Counted from the first letter of the stretch, positions 44,454-53,587 are shown. The stretch is DNA of 64,000 bases from Albirhodobacter sp042466415 (GCF_042466415.1 NZ_JAXHCH010000002.1:2294001-2358000), one strand, 5' to 3'. Notes: generated by a model from the letters alone, not told the origin. Numbers and translations are program-made.

Positions 44454-45440
44454 GTGTCAAAACATGTCTTGGTCACCGGAGGTGCGGGCTATATCGGCTC
44501 ACACGCTTGCAAAGCGCTGAAAGCGGCTGGGTATATTCCGGTGACCTTCGACAGCTTTATCACCGGCTGGAAACAGGCGGTGAAATTTGGCCCGCTCGAA
44601 GAGGGCTGCCTCACGGATCGTGCGCGATTGGATGAGGTATTTGCCAAATACCAGCCCGTCGCCGTAATGCATTTCGCGGCACTGTCCTTGGTGGGGGAAT
44701 CAATGAAAGACCCCGCCAAATACTGGCGCGGAAACGTTCTGGCGTCTTTGACGCTGGTCGAGGCGGCCGTGGCTGCTGGATGCCTGGATTTTGTCTTTTC
44801 ATCGACCTGCGCGACATACGGCGATCAAGACGGTGTCATCTTGAACGAAGATACTCCACAGCGCCCGATCAACTCCTACGGAGCATCAAAACGAGCGATT
44901 GAGGATATCTTGGCGAATTTTGGGGCTTCACACGGTCTGAACTCCGTGATTTTCCGCTATTTTAACGTCGCTGGCGCTGATCCTGAGGGCGAGATCGGTG
45001 AGCAACACATCCCCGAGACGCATCTGATCCCATTGATGCTCGACGCGATTGATGGCCGGCGCCCTGCCTTGACTGTTTTCGGGTCGGATTATCAAACGCC
45101 GGATGGAACCTGCATTCGCGATTACGTGCATGTCTCCGACCTTGTCGATGCGCATGTACTGGGCCTGCAATGGCTTGAGGCAGGAAAAGGATCGCAGGTC
45201 TTCTGTCTTGGTTCGGGGAACGGATTTTCTGTCCGCGAAGTCGTTGCGCGTTCGCGCGAGGTCACCAATCGAGATGTCCCGATTATTGAGGGTGATCGCC
45301 GTGCCGGTGACGCGGCAAAGCTTGTTTCCGGATCGGGGCGCGCGCAGGACGTCTTGGGGTGGACACCGTCACGATCTGATCTTTCGGTGATGATTGCTGA
45401 TGCGTGGCGCTGGCATCAAGCCGGAGACTATGAATACTAA
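44454..45440 (+). CDS. galE: UDP-glucose 4-epimerase GalE
   Basis: 328-residue short-chain dehydrogenase-type epimerase interconverting UDP-glucose and UDP-galactose. NAD-binding VTGGAGYIGSH right at the N-terminus; catalytic Ser-Tyr-Lys set in SSTCATYG and NSYGASK; FRYFNVAGADP and TPDGTCIRDYVHVSDL are classical GalE motifs. The start is the GTG at 44454, four bases after the galU stop; the long upstream in-frame extension lies inside galU. Confidence 0.93.
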   Translation: MSKHVLVTGGAGYIGSHACKALKAAGYIPVTFDSFITGWKQAVKFGPLEEGCLTDRARLDEVFAKYQPVAVMHFAALSLVGESMKDPAKYWRGNVLASLTLVEAAVAAGCLDFVFSSTCATYGDQDGVILNEDTPQRPINSYGASKRAIEDILANFGASHGLNSVIFRYFNVAGADPEGEIGEQHIPETHLIPLMLDAIDGRRPALTVFGSDYQTPDGTCIRDYVHVSDLVDAHVLGLQWLEAGKGSQVFCLGSGNGFSVREVVARSREVTNRDVPIIEGDRRAGDAAKLVSGSGRAQDVLGWTPSRSDLSVMIADAWRWHQAGDYEY

Positions 45441-45467
45441 CCTTTCAAGAGGTTAGGAACGGGCGGA

Positions 45468-46487
45468 ATGCGCATCACTCAAAAGCTGTTGCAGGCGTAT
45501 AAATTGCGGATCAAGCGCAAGCGGTTGCTTTGGCGTGCCATCCGTAGCCGTCGTGCGCTGACTGCGGTTGCTGTCCGGACCGGAAAAATCGCGCGTGATG
45601 ACATCTTGTTGTTTGCGACAATGCGCAACGAAGCACAGAGAATCCCCCATTTTCTGAAGCATTACAGGGCTTTGGGTGTGCGGCATTTCCTGATCGTGGC
45701 GAATGATTGCACGGATCAAACTGTGGATTTGCTGCAGGGCCAGCCGGATGTGTCGCTTTGGATCACCCAAAACAGCTATCGAGATGCGCGATTTGGGATG
45801 GATTGGACCAATTGGCTTTTGACGCGTTACGGTGCGGGGCATTGGTGCGTCACGGTTGATGCCGATGAGTTGCTCGTCTACCCGCATTCCGATACGCGCC
45901 CGTTGAATGAGTTGACGCAGTGGCTTTCGGCTAAAGGTGCGCCGTCGATGGGCGCGATCATGTTGGATCTTTATCCCGAGGGTCCCTTGTCAGAGGCGAC
46001 GGTTGATGACGATCCGACTCGGGCTTTGCCATTTTTCGATTCACTTGGCTATATCTGGGAATATCAGCCCCGCTTTGAGAATATTTCAATTCGCGGAGGG
46101 CCACGGCGCAGAAGTTTTTTCGTCAAAACGCCCGAGCGCGCGCCGCATCTTCATAAGATCCCACTTGTCGCGTGGAAGCGGGGCTATGTTTATGTCAGCT
46201 CGATGCATGTCGCGCTTCCGCGACGGTTAAACCATGCATTTGACGCGCGTTTGGAGTTGCCGACGGGGGTCTTGTTGCACTCAAAATTCCTAGACGGCGC
46301 AATTGCGCGGGCGGCCGAGGAAAAAGCACGAGGCGAACATTTCACCCATAAAGAGCACTACGATGGCTACTATGATCAGATCGCGCGAGATCCGACGCTG
46401 AAGACGAAAAAATCGCGGCGGTTTGAGGGGCCAAGCTCTCTCATCCAAGCGGGATTGATGGTTTCGGGCGATTGGCACCGTGATTGA
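45468..46487 (+). CDS. Family 2-type glycosyltransferase (paralogue 1)
   Basis: 339 residues with a very basic N-terminus, then a GT-A-like domain of the Glyco_tranf_2_4 type: DDILLFATMRNEAQRIPHFL, LIVANDCTD, and a metal/nucleotide-sugar motif DADE at 131-134 (VTVDADELLVYP). It ends with IQAGLMVSGDW. Likely adds a sugar to a cell-surface polymer using UDP-hexoses from GalU/GalE; acceptor unknown. Clearly paralogous to the gene at 46634-47644. Confidence 0.82.
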   Translation: MRITQKLLQAYKLRIKRKRLLWRAIRSRRALTAVAVRTGKIARDDILLFATMRNEAQRIPHFLKHYRALGVRHFLIVANDCTDQTVDLLQGQPDVSLWITQNSYRDARFGMDWTNWLLTRYGAGHWCVTVDADELLVYPHSDTRPLNELTQWLSAKGAPSMGAIMLDLYPEGPLSEATVDDDPTRALPFFDSLGYIWEYQPRFENISIRGGPRRRSFFVKTPERAPHLHKIPLVAWKRGYVYVSSMHVALPRRLNHAFDARLELPTGVLLHSKFLDGAIARAAEEKARGEHFTHKEHYDGYYDQIARDPTLKTKKSRRFEGPSSLIQAGLMVSGDWHRD

Positions 46488-46541
46488 AATCGCGCAGAAA
46501 GGCCGAGCTTGAATGTTTTTCGTTACAGGCCTTTACAGCTT

Positions 46542-46570
46542 TTGACAGTAATTTTGTGTCGTAGTAGGAA
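46542..46570 (+). promoter_or_regulatory. Candidate internal promoter before the second glycosyltransferase
   Basis: Perfect TTGACA, 17 nt, weak TAGGAA, in an AT-rich 146-bp gap. A GCCGAA/TTCGGC hairpin (46583-46600, 6-nt loop) would lie in the resulting leader. Confidence 0.33.
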
Positions 46571-46633
46571 ACAATTAGAAAAGCCGAAATCTTTTTCGGC
46601 AACAGTATGGTTATGAGGTTAAAGGATTAAGCA

Positions 46634-47644
46634 TTGCGCCTGAGAGAACTTATCAGATTGCGGCGTGAACGTCGCAAACGGCAGTTCCGCGCATTTCGTA
46701 AACGGCGTGAGCTGACGTCGGTTGTCGACCGCAGCGCACAAATCAAGCCCAAAGACATCCTTGTTTTCGCGACCCTCCGTAACGAACGTATTCGGCTGCC
46801 GTATTTCTTGCGCTATTACCGCGAGATGGGCATCCAGCATTTCGTGATCGTCGATAATGCGAGCGACGACGGCTCGCGCGAATATCTCGCAGATCAATCG
46901 GATGTCACGCTTTGGACGACCGCCGCCTCCTATAAGGCCTCGCGCTATGGGATCGATTGGATGAATTGGCTGTTGCGAAAATATGGGCATGGCCATTGGA
47001 CGTTGACCGTCGATCCTGACGAGTTTTTTGTTTACCCGTTTTGCGACACACGCCCTATTTCCGCTCTGACGGATTGGTTGGATACTTACGAGGTCCGCTC
47101 GTTCTCGGCGTTTTTGCTCGATATGTATCCCAAAGGCCCGATCGACGCCTTCCCTTACAGCGAAGGCCAAAACCCGTTTGAGATCGCGTGTTGGTTTGAT
47201 CCAGGTAACTATATGATTTCCAAAAACGAATACTTCCATAATTTGTGGATTCAAGGCGGGCCGCGCGCGCGGATGTTCTTCGCAGACGACCCGGAGTCAG
47301 CGCCTTCGCTCAATAAGATCCCGTTGGTGAAATGGGATCGTAGCTATATATACGCGAGCTCGACGCACATGCTTTTGCCGCGTGGTCTCAATGTCGTGTA
47401 TGATGATTGGGGCGGCGAGAAAGCCTCGGGATGCTTGCTGCATGCAAAATTCCTTTCCCCTCTCACCGAAAAAGTGACTGAGGAATTGGAAAGGCGCCAG
47501 CATTACGCGGGTTCGCGGGAGTATAAGGCGTATTTTCAGGAGCTTTCGAACGAGCCGGACCTGTGGTGCAAATGGTCCGAGAAATATATCAATTGGCGTC
47601 AACTCGAAATTCACGGGCTGATTTCCAAAGGCAATTGGGCGTAA
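46634..47644 (+). CDS. Family 2-type glycosyltransferase (paralogue 2)
   Basis: 336 residues, paralogous to the preceding gene: DILVFATLRNERIRLPYFL, VIVDNASDDGS, and DPDE at 127-130 (LTVDPDEFFVYP), with a conserved IQGGPRARMFF segment. The basic N-terminus (RLRRERRKRQFRAFRKRR) could contact the membrane or the acceptor. The start codon is TTG at 46634, supported by AAAGGA with about 7-nt spacing; no ATG or GTG is better placed. Substrate unknown. Confidence 0.82.
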   Translation: MRLRELIRLRRERRKRQFRAFRKRRELTSVVDRSAQIKPKDILVFATLRNERIRLPYFLRYYREMGIQHFVIVDNASDDGSREYLADQSDVTLWTTAASYKASRYGIDWMNWLLRKYGHGHWTLTVDPDEFFVYPFCDTRPISALTDWLDTYEVRSFSAFLLDMYPKGPIDAFPYSEGQNPFEIACWFDPGNYMISKNEYFHNLWIQGGPRARMFFADDPESAPSLNKIPLVKWDRSYIYASSTHMLLPRGLNVVYDDWGGEKASGCLLHAKFLSPLTEKVTEELERRQHYAGSREYKAYFQELSNEPDLWCKWSEKYINWRQLEIHGLISKGNWA

Positions 47645-47653
47645 GGGTACGCG

Positions 47654-49348
47654 ATGGCGGTCGGTTTCATCATGATGTGCCACGATGCGTTCGACCGCGC
47701 CGCGCAAGTGGCGCGGTATTGGGCGGAGTCGGGTGCGCCTGTCGTAATCCATGTCGATAAGCGCGTCGCCGACGCCACTTTCAATGATTTCGTTGCTCGC
47801 TTCGAGGATCTTGAGAACGTCTCGTTCTGCGAGCGGTTTAAATGCGAATGGGGCACTTGGTCACTGGTGCAGGCGGCGCAGGCCGGCGCTGAACAGATGC
47901 TTCGGCTTCATCAGGTTGGTCATGTCTTTCTTGCATCGGGTTCTTGCATCCCTCTGCGACCCGTTGCGGAGTTGGACGCTTATCTAGAGGCGCGGCCTTA
48001 TACGGATTTCATCGAGAGCGTGACGACGACCGAGGTCGGCTGGACCGTCGGCGGCATCGATATCGAGCGCTTTACGTTGCGCTTCCCCTTCTCATGGAAG
48101 AAGCAACGTCGGCTGTTTGATCGTTATGTCGCGTTTCAACGGAAGTATAAAATCCGTCGTAAAATCCCTGCTGGTCTTGTGCCACATTTGGGCTCGCAAT
48201 GGTGGTGCCTAACCCGCAAGACCCTCTCCGCGATTTTGGAAGATCCTGATCGCGCGCTTTATGATCAATATTTTAAGCGGGTCTGGATACCGGATGAAAG
48301 TTATTTCCAGACGCTCGCTCGGCTTTATTCGACATCAATCGAAAGCCGGTCTTTGACGCTGTTCAAATTCGATTATCAAGGTAAACCGCATATCTTCTAC
48401 GACGATCACGTTCAGCTTTTGCGCCGGTCAGATTGTTTTGTTGCGCGTAAGATATGGCCCAAGGCAGACAAGCTTTATAAAACCTTCCTGAGCCGTAAGC
48501 AGGGCGCACAGGGCACTGGAGAACCCGATCCAACCAAAATCGACCGGCTCTTCTCCAAGGCGGTTGAGCGGCGCCTGAAGGGGCGCCCCGGTCTTTACAT
48601 GCAATCGCGCTTTCCCGTGAAGGATCGCGAGAATGGCAAGACCTCTGCGCCCTATTCTATCTTCCAAGGGTTCTCCGATGTTTTTGAGAATTTCGATGGA
48701 TGGCTCTCGAAAGCTGTCGGCGCGCGGGTGCACGGCCATCTCTATGCGCCCGGGCGTGTGGAGTATTCCGGGGGCGAACAGGTATTTAACGGCGGGCTGA
48801 CTGACAGCGCGAAGCTGCGCGATTATGCGCCTCGCGCCTTCCTCACGAACCTAATCTGGAACTCACGGGGGGAGCGTCAGTGCTTCATGTTCTCCCCGCG
48901 TGACACGCAAGATGTTAATTGGTTCACCGCGACAGATCCCAACGCGCAAATCTCGGTTATAACCGGGGCTTGGGCCGTGCCTTTGTTCCTATCCGATAAA
49001 AACTTCGCGGAGATCCGCAGCGAGGCGGCACGCTTGCAGCGCATCGAGTTAGCGCAGATCGATATCTTGCGATCAATGTATGTGAAGGCGCGCGTGCGCA
49101 TTTGGCCGATGGCCGAATTTATCGAGAATCCGATGGAGCCCCTGCAATCCATCATCGATGAGATCAACCCGCGTGCGACGCGCAGACTTACCGAAGCGCC
49201 GCAGATGGTCGACCTTTCGGGCTTTGGGCAGTTCTTGCAGAATTTGAAAAACCAGGGGATGCAGCCTCGCTTGATGGGCGACTTCCCTGTGGGTGACGAT
49301 CCAAGGCCAATTAATACGCGCCGCGGGCGACCCTATCTGGTCAAATAA
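47654..49348 (+). CDS. Core-2/I-branching-type glycosyltransferase with C-terminal DUF5928-like domain
   Basis: 564 residues. The N-terminal ~280 residues resemble family GT14 (beta-1,6-N-acetylglucosaminyltransferase-like): FIMMCHDAFDRAAQVARYW, VIHVDKRV, HVFLASGSCIPLRP and GSQWWCLTRKTL. The ~270-residue C-terminal part matches the domain found with such enzymes in Rhodobacteraceae (SAPYSIFQGFSDVFENFDGWL, LTNLIWNSRGERQCFMFSPRD). It starts 9 bp after the preceding glycosyltransferase, so probably the same transcript. Likely modifies a surface polysaccharide. Confidence 0.82.
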   Translation: MAVGFIMMCHDAFDRAAQVARYWAESGAPVVIHVDKRVADATFNDFVARFEDLENVSFCERFKCEWGTWSLVQAAQAGAEQMLRLHQVGHVFLASGSCIPLRPVAELDAYLEARPYTDFIESVTTTEVGWTVGGIDIERFTLRFPFSWKKQRRLFDRYVAFQRKYKIRRKIPAGLVPHLGSQWWCLTRKTLSAILEDPDRALYDQYFKRVWIPDESYFQTLARLYSTSIESRSLTLFKFDYQGKPHIFYDDHVQLLRRSDCFVARKIWPKADKLYKTFLSRKQGAQGTGEPDPTKIDRLFSKAVERRLKGRPGLYMQSRFPVKDRENGKTSAPYSIFQGFSDVFENFDGWLSKAVGARVHGHLYAPGRVEYSGGEQVFNGGLTDSAKLRDYAPRAFLTNLIWNSRGERQCFMFSPRDTQDVNWFTATDPNAQISVITGAWAVPLFLSDKNFAEIRSEAARLQRIELAQIDILRSMYVKARVRIWPMAEFIENPMEPLQSIIDEINPRATRRLTEAPQMVDLSGFGQFLQNLKNQGMQPRLMGDFPVGDDPRPINTRRGRPYLVK

Positions 49349-49373
49349 AAAGCGGCGCTGGGGCAGCGCCGCT
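49346..49373 (-). terminator. Rho-independent terminator of ptsN, probably bidirectional
   Basis: AGCGGCGCT/AGCGCCGCT 9-bp stem with a 5-nt loop. On the minus strand it runs directly into TTTTTAT; on the plus strand a T run follows 6 nt later, so it may also end the glycosyltransferase operon. Confidence 0.8.
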
Positions 49374-49402
49374 GATAGTTTTTCTGTGACAATGCGAACG
49401 TC

Positions 49403-49870
49403 TTACGCGGCTTGAATGCCGCCCTGCGCTTCCGTGAGCACTGCATGGAGAGCTGCTGGGGCCGTATTCGCACGCAGCTTGGCGCAGACTTCGGCGCTGC
49501 GCATCGTTCTTGAGACGAGAGCAAGCGCCTTCAAATGCTCGACGCCGGAATCCTTCGGCGCGAAAAGCGCGAAGATCAGATCGACAGGCTGCCGATCTAC
49601 AGCATCGAATTCGAGCGCTTTCTCCAGTCGTAGAAAAACGCCGATCACCGAAGAGGGCCCATGCAGGCGCGCGTGCGGCAGGGCAACGCCGTGCCCTACG
49701 CCCGTCGGCCCGAGGCTTTCGCGCTCTTGCAAAGCGTCAACCGTTTGAGTGGCATCCAGCCCGTAGGCTGAATGCGCGATGTCTCCGAGGTCCTGAAACA
49801 GGCGCTTCTTGCTCGTGACAGTTGCCAAAACCTTCACGGCGTTTGGCTGAAGCAGGTTTGTAAGCTGCAT
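49403..49870 (-). CDS. ptsN: PTS IIA-like nitrogen regulatory protein PtsN (EIIA-Ntr)
   Basis: 155 residues. The phosphorylatable histidine is His66 in GVALPHARL, preceded by ERESLGPTGVGHG and followed by PVDLIFALFAPKDS. Part of the PTS-Ntr phosphorelay; regulates potassium and nitrogen-linked processes in other proteobacteria. Directly downstream of hpf (32 bp between), the conserved hpf-ptsN order. Confidence 0.94.
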   Translation of the reverse strand: MQLTNLLQPNAVKVLATVTSKKRLFQDLGDIAHSAYGLDATQTVDALQERESLGPTGVGHGVALPHARLHGPSSVIGVFLRLEKALEFDAVDRQPVDLIFALFAPKDSGVEHLKALALVSRTMRSAEVCAKLRANTAPAALHAVLTEAQGGIQAA

Positions 49871-49902
49871 GTGTCCTTACATTTCTGCGCCCGTTCGGGC
49901 AC

Positions 49903-50478
49903 TCATTTAATGCTACGCGGGTCGACCCAGCCCACATTTCCGTCGGCGCGGCGATGAACGACGTTAACCCCGCCATGTTTCTCATTCCGAAAGACGAGCA
50001 TCTCGACGCCTGCGATCTCCATCTGCATCACAGCCTCGCCAACCGAGAGAGTGGGAACCTTGGTTTCCATCTCGGCCACGATCACCGGAGCGAGGCTAGC
50101 GCCTTCGTCGAGCGACTCATCGTCATCCGTCGCGAGCACATAACTGGGCGCGGAGCCGAATTCAACCGGTTCGCTGCGCTCGCGATGGTGGTCCTTGAGA
50201 CGGCGTTTGTGACGACGGAGCTGTTTGTCCATCTTCTCGCGGCAAGATTCAAAGGCGGCATAGATTTCGTCGGCATGACCTCGCGCCGCAGCATTCAAGC
50301 CGGTCGAGAGGTGCACATTGGATTCGCAAACGTACTCGTGGCCGTTCCGCGAGAAGATCACGACAGCGTCGGTTGGACGTTGGGAGTATTTCTCCACTGT
50401 CTCGCCGAGCTCGGTCTTCACATGGGTTTGCAGGGCCTCGCCGATGTCGATTTGCTTACCGCTGATTTGATACCGCAT
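49903..50478 (-). CDS. hpf: Long-form ribosome hibernation-promoting factor
   Basis: 191 residues: an N-terminal HPF/RaiA domain (about 1-100, MRYQISGKQIDIGEALQTHV..., CREKMDKQLRRHKRRLKDHH) plus the C-terminal dimerisation domain (about 130-190, VGEAVMQMEIAGVEMLVFRN). This is the long form that makes 100S ribosome dimers alone. AAGGAGGA Shine-Dalgarno before the ATG 50476-50478. rpoN is not between lptB and hpf; the 265-bp gap upstream holds a G8 tract. Confidence 0.94.
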   Translation of the reverse strand: MRYQISGKQIDIGEALQTHVKTELGETVEKYSQRPTDAVVIFSRNGHEYVCESNVHLSTGLNAAARGHADEIYAAFESCREKMDKQLRRHKRRLKDHHRERSEPVEFGSAPSYVLATDDDESLDEGASLAPVIVAEMETKVPTLSVGEAVMQMEIAGVEMLVFRNEKHGGVNVVHRRADGNVGWVDPRSIK

Positions 50479-50743
50479 GGTTCCTCCTTCAGGTATTTGA
50501 CCCGATCCCATCAGAGATAGGTTTCAGGCCGGTTAAAGTCTTGGGAAGAGCTGCGTGACCAGGCGCCCGCGCCAAAACCTCTCCCATCAGGGGGGGGCGG
50601 GGCAGTGCTGAGATGGTGGCACGATGTTCACGCATTAAGTCAATTGGCTCCCATAAGTCGTGGGATGTCAACGAAATTTGCAGCAGCTTTGTTGCGTCAT
50701 CAAAAAATCTTGTTGGCGCGGGAGTTCGCCAAGAGGCGGCAGT

Positions 50744-51502
50744 TTAAATGATTTTAAAGCCTTCGCCAAGGTAGACGCGCCGCACGTTCTCATCGCGCAC
50801 AACTTCATCGCGCGTGCCGGACATCAGCACTTTTCCGTCGTGCAAAATATAGGCGCGATCAACAATCTCCAACGTTTCGCGGACGTTGTGATCGGTAATC
50901 AAAACTCCCAAGCCACGGCTTTTCAGCTGGCTCACGAGGTCGCGGATTTCGGAGACGGCGATCGGGTCGACGCCCGCAAAGGGCTCGTCGAGCAATAGGT
51001 ATTTTGGATCGGCTGCGAGACAGCGCGCGATCTCGACCCGACGCCGCTCCCCGCCCGACAGGGCTAGCGCCGGCGCTTGCCGGATGTGCCCAATGGAGAA
51101 ATCTCCCAGCAATTCCTCCAATCGCTCCCGCCGCTTATGAGGTTCATCCTCGCAGATTTCCAAGACGGCCATGATGTTATCTTCAACGGAAAGTCCGCGG
51201 AAAATCGACGCTTCTTGCGGGAGGTATCCAATCCCAAGTCGCGCACGCCGATACATCGGCAAGCCTGTAACGTTGCGACCGTCGATCGTGATCTCGCCAG
51301 CGTCAGGCGTGATCAACCCCGCAATATTGTAAAAGCAGGTGGTTTTACCTGATCCATTCGGGCCTAGGAGGGCCGCTACCTCGCCCCGCGCAAGGTCGAT
51401 TGAGACATCGCGCAGCACCAGCTTCTTTCGGTAGCTCTTGCGGATATTTTTGATTCGCAGGCCGGATGATGCGGCCTCGGCGGGCACCTCGACACGCGAC
51501 AT
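50744..51502 (-). CDS. lptB: LPS export ABC transporter ATP-binding protein LptB
   Basis: 252-residue ATPase that powers LPS extraction with LptFG (not in this window). Walker A GPNGSGKT at 47-54, Q-loop GYLPQEASIF, signature LSGGE at 148-152, Walker B YLLLDEP at 168-174, switch His in ITDHNVRET. Its ATG overlaps the lptA stop by one base (TGATG), coupling bridge and ATPase synthesis. Confidence 0.96.
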   Translation of the reverse strand: MSRVEVPAEAASSGLRIKNIRKSYRKKLVLRDVSIDLARGEVAALLGPNGSGKTTCFYNIAGLITPDAGEITIDGRNVTGLPMYRRARLGIGYLPQEASIFRGLSVEDNIMAVLEICEDEPHKRRERLEELLGDFSIGHIRQAPALALSGGERRRVEIARCLAADPKYLLLDEPFAGVDPIAVSEIRDLVSQLKSRGLGVLITDHNVRETLEIVDRAYILHDGKVLMSGTRDEVVRDENVRRVYLGEGFKII

Positions 51503-52017
51503 CAGTTGCTTCCCGGTTGCAAAACTGTGCGCACGCGGCCCGCCATATTTCCGGTACCAGTGGTCAAATTCACAGTCAGACTTTGCCCCGCCATGATGTT
51601 TTGTCCCTGCGTCAGCAAAACATCGCCGGTCATTACGACGAGGGAGTCCTTCAGCGTGTAGACCGCCTCTTGTGCTTCCGCCGCTTCAGCGCCTGACACG
51701 AGAGTTACGCCACCCGATGCCCGAAGCTTGGAGATATCTGATGTGGTCTCGCCGTATTCGACCAGAACTTCCGCCGCCGAAAGCCGCATCTCCCCCTGCC
51801 CGATGAGGACATTCCCCGCGAAGGTTGCGATTCCGGTCGTTTGATCGACCGTGAGCGTGTCAGCCGTGATCTCGACAGGGGCTGTGCTGTCGCCACGAAT
51901 GCCGCCGAAAGCGATTTGCTGCGCGAGGGCGGGCACGCCCCACAAGGCGATAAGGATGACGGTTATCGCGGAAAGGTTCATCCGGAGCAAGCTGGAACGG
52001 AGCGGCGTTGATATCAT
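51502..52017 (-). CDS. lptA: LPS transport periplasmic protein LptA
   Basis: 171 residues: a signal peptide (to about residue 33, ALA-QQ) and an OstA/LptA beta-jellyroll (VEITADTLTVDQTTGIATFAGNV..., MRLSAAEVLVEY, LTQGQNIMAGQSLTVNLTTG). Forms the periplasmic LPS bridge between LptC and LptD. GAGGAA lies before the ATG. 7 bp downstream of lptC and overlapping lptB. Confidence 0.92.
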   Translation of the reverse strand: MISTPLRSSLLRMNLSAITVILIALWGVPALAQQIAFGGIRGDSTAPVEITADTLTVDQTTGIATFAGNVLIGQGEMRLSAAEVLVEYGETTSDISKLRASGGVTLVSGAEAAEAQEAVYTLKDSLVVMTGDVLLTQGQNIMAGQSLTVNLTTGTGNMAGRVRTVLQPGSN

Positions 52018-52024
52018 GATTTCC

Positions 52025-52618
52025 TCATTTCGCGGGATCGTATATCAGTTTCACCCCGTTCGTGAAACGGAGAACATGCGCGGTTCCGTCGGGCGTGAGC
52101 GCCATTGCGCCTGCGGTCAACGTACCAAAAGGGGCCTTGCCACTCACGGCTTCCGGTGCGCTCAGGGTTCCGGTCTCCAAACCGCCGCGCATTGTGTTGG
52201 TCGTTAGGGTGTAACCCGTTGAAGTTGTAATTAAAACTTCCCCGTCGAGGGCGACTTCGCCGCTTGCCGTGTCCAATTGGCCCGTGGCAGACGAAAGTGT
52301 CGCGACAAAGCCGGATGGCGCGTTAAGGGTCGCGTTAAGATTGACGGCTTGCGGTGTGCCTCCAGCGGCCTCACGCGCCTCGCTCGCGGTCACGGTCAGG
52401 GCCGATCCGTCGGATGTCAGCCCCGAAAACTCCGGCGCACCTAACCTTGTTTCACGTGCCAACTCATCGAGATCGGCCTGCGCATAGGGCAGGGGGTCTG
52501 ACGGATCCCCCTTTCCCGAAAACAGGAACAACACCGACAAAAGCGCCAGCGCCGCCAGCGGCAAAAGAATTTTTGCCCAAGCCACCAATCGCGAATGCGT
52601 GTTGTCGTAATAGCGCAT
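52025..52618 (-). CDS. lptC: LPS export protein LptC
   Basis: 197 residues with one N-terminal membrane anchor (about residues 11-34, LVAWAKILLPLAALALLSVLF) and a periplasmic LptC/DUF1239 beta-jellyroll (FSGLTSDGSALTVTASEA..., LDGEVLITTSTGYTLTTNTM). Receives LPS from LptBFG and passes it to LptA. Located 12 bp after kdsD on the same strand, so Kdo synthesis and LPS export genes are co-transcribed. Confidence 0.9.
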   Translation of the reverse strand: MRYYDNTHSRLVAWAKILLPLAALALLSVLFLFSGKGDPSDPLPYAQADLDELARETRLGAPEFSGLTSDGSALTVTASEAREAAGGTPQAVNLNATLNAPSGFVATLSSATGQLDTASGEVALDGEVLITTSTGYTLTTNTMRGGLETGTLSAPEAVSGKAPFGTLTAGAMALTPDGTAHVLRFTNGVKLIYDPAK

Positions 52619-52630
52619 CGTGAACGTTAC

Positions 52631-53587
52631 TTATGCCAAGCCTGCGCGAAGGCAGTCATGGATATGCAAAATCCCTTCGGCGCGCCTATCGGTCACCGCA
52701 AAGAGGCACGTGATCTTGCGCGAATCCATCACTGCCATCGCCCGCTCGCCAAGGTCATCGGGCGAAACGCACAGAGGATTATGTGTCATGACATCGCTCG
52801 CCCGCAGATCGAGCAGCCCGCGCATGTGACGCCGCAAATCGCCATCGGTGATGATCCCCGTCAGGTGGCCGCGAGGATCAACCACGCCCGCTACGCCAAA
52901 GCCTTTAGCGGTGATCGCTAAAAGCACATCGGCCATGGGGGTATCTTCCGCGACGAGCGGCATCTCGCGGTGCATAAGATCGCGCACCTTCGCCAGTCGC
53001 GCACCCAATTTGCCGCCTGGATGGAATGTCCGGAAATGATCGGGTGTGAATTGACGATGCTCCATCAAGGCGACGGCAAGCGCATCGCCGAGCGCCAAAG
53101 TCATTGTCGTCGAGGATGTCGGTACAACACCTGTGCCGCAGGCCTCATCCGCCTTTGGCAGCACAATTGCCACGTCAGCCTCGCGCAAAAGCGTCGAATT
53201 GGCATTGCTTGCGACGCCAATCAAAGGGATCGAAAAGCGGCGCGTATGGGCGATGATGTCCGAAAGCTCGGGCGTCTCTCCTGAATTCGAGAGCACTAAG
53301 GCAACATCCTCCTTGGTCACCATCCCAAGATCACCATGGCTGGCTTCTGCCGGATGCACGAATTGCGCCGGTGTGCCCGTAGAGGCAAGGGTCGCTGCGA
53401 TTTTCCGCGCGATATGGCCAGATTTCCCCATGCCGGAAATAATCACGCGTCCGCGCGCCGAGAGGATGACCTCGACCGCCTTCGCGAAGCTGTCGTCGAG
53501 GCTATCCGACAGTAAGCTCAGCGCAGCCGCCTCGATGTTGATGACGCGCCGTGCGGCGGTCAAGTATTCAGTGTTGGAAGATGTCAT
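52631..53587 (-). CDS. kdsD: Arabinose-5-phosphate isomerase (KpsF/GutQ family)
   Basis: Converts ribulose 5-phosphate to arabinose 5-phosphate, the first step to Kdo. 318 residues: an N-terminal SIS domain (about 35-170, GRVIISGMGKSGHIARKIAATLASTG; HPAEASHGDLGM; LSNSGETPEL) and two C-terminal CBS domains (about 205-318, AGVVDPRGHLTGIITDGDLRRHM). The ATG 53585-53587 has GGGGGA upstream and overlaps the end of the RNase D-like gene by 20 bp. Confidence 0.94.
   Translation of the reverse strand: MTSSNTEYLTAARRVINIEAAALSLLSDSLDDSFAKAVEVILSARGRVIISGMGKSGHIARKIAATLASTGTPAQFVHPAEASHGDLGMVTKEDVALVLSNSGETPELSDIIAHTRRFSIPLIGVASNANSTLLREADVAIVLPKADEACGTGVVPTSSTTMTLALGDALAVALMEHRQFTPDHFRTFHPGGKLGARLAKVRDLMHREMPLVAEDTPMADVLLAITAKGFGVAGVVDPRGHLTGIITDGDLRRHMRGLLDLRASDVMTHNPLCVSPDDLGERAMAVMDSRKITCLFAVTDRRAEGILHIHDCLRAGLA

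Noticed and set aside
50479..50560. CCTATCTCTG upstream of hpf as a sigma-32 -10 element
   Set aside because: It matches the -10 consensus, but the expected CTTG -35 is missing at the right distance.
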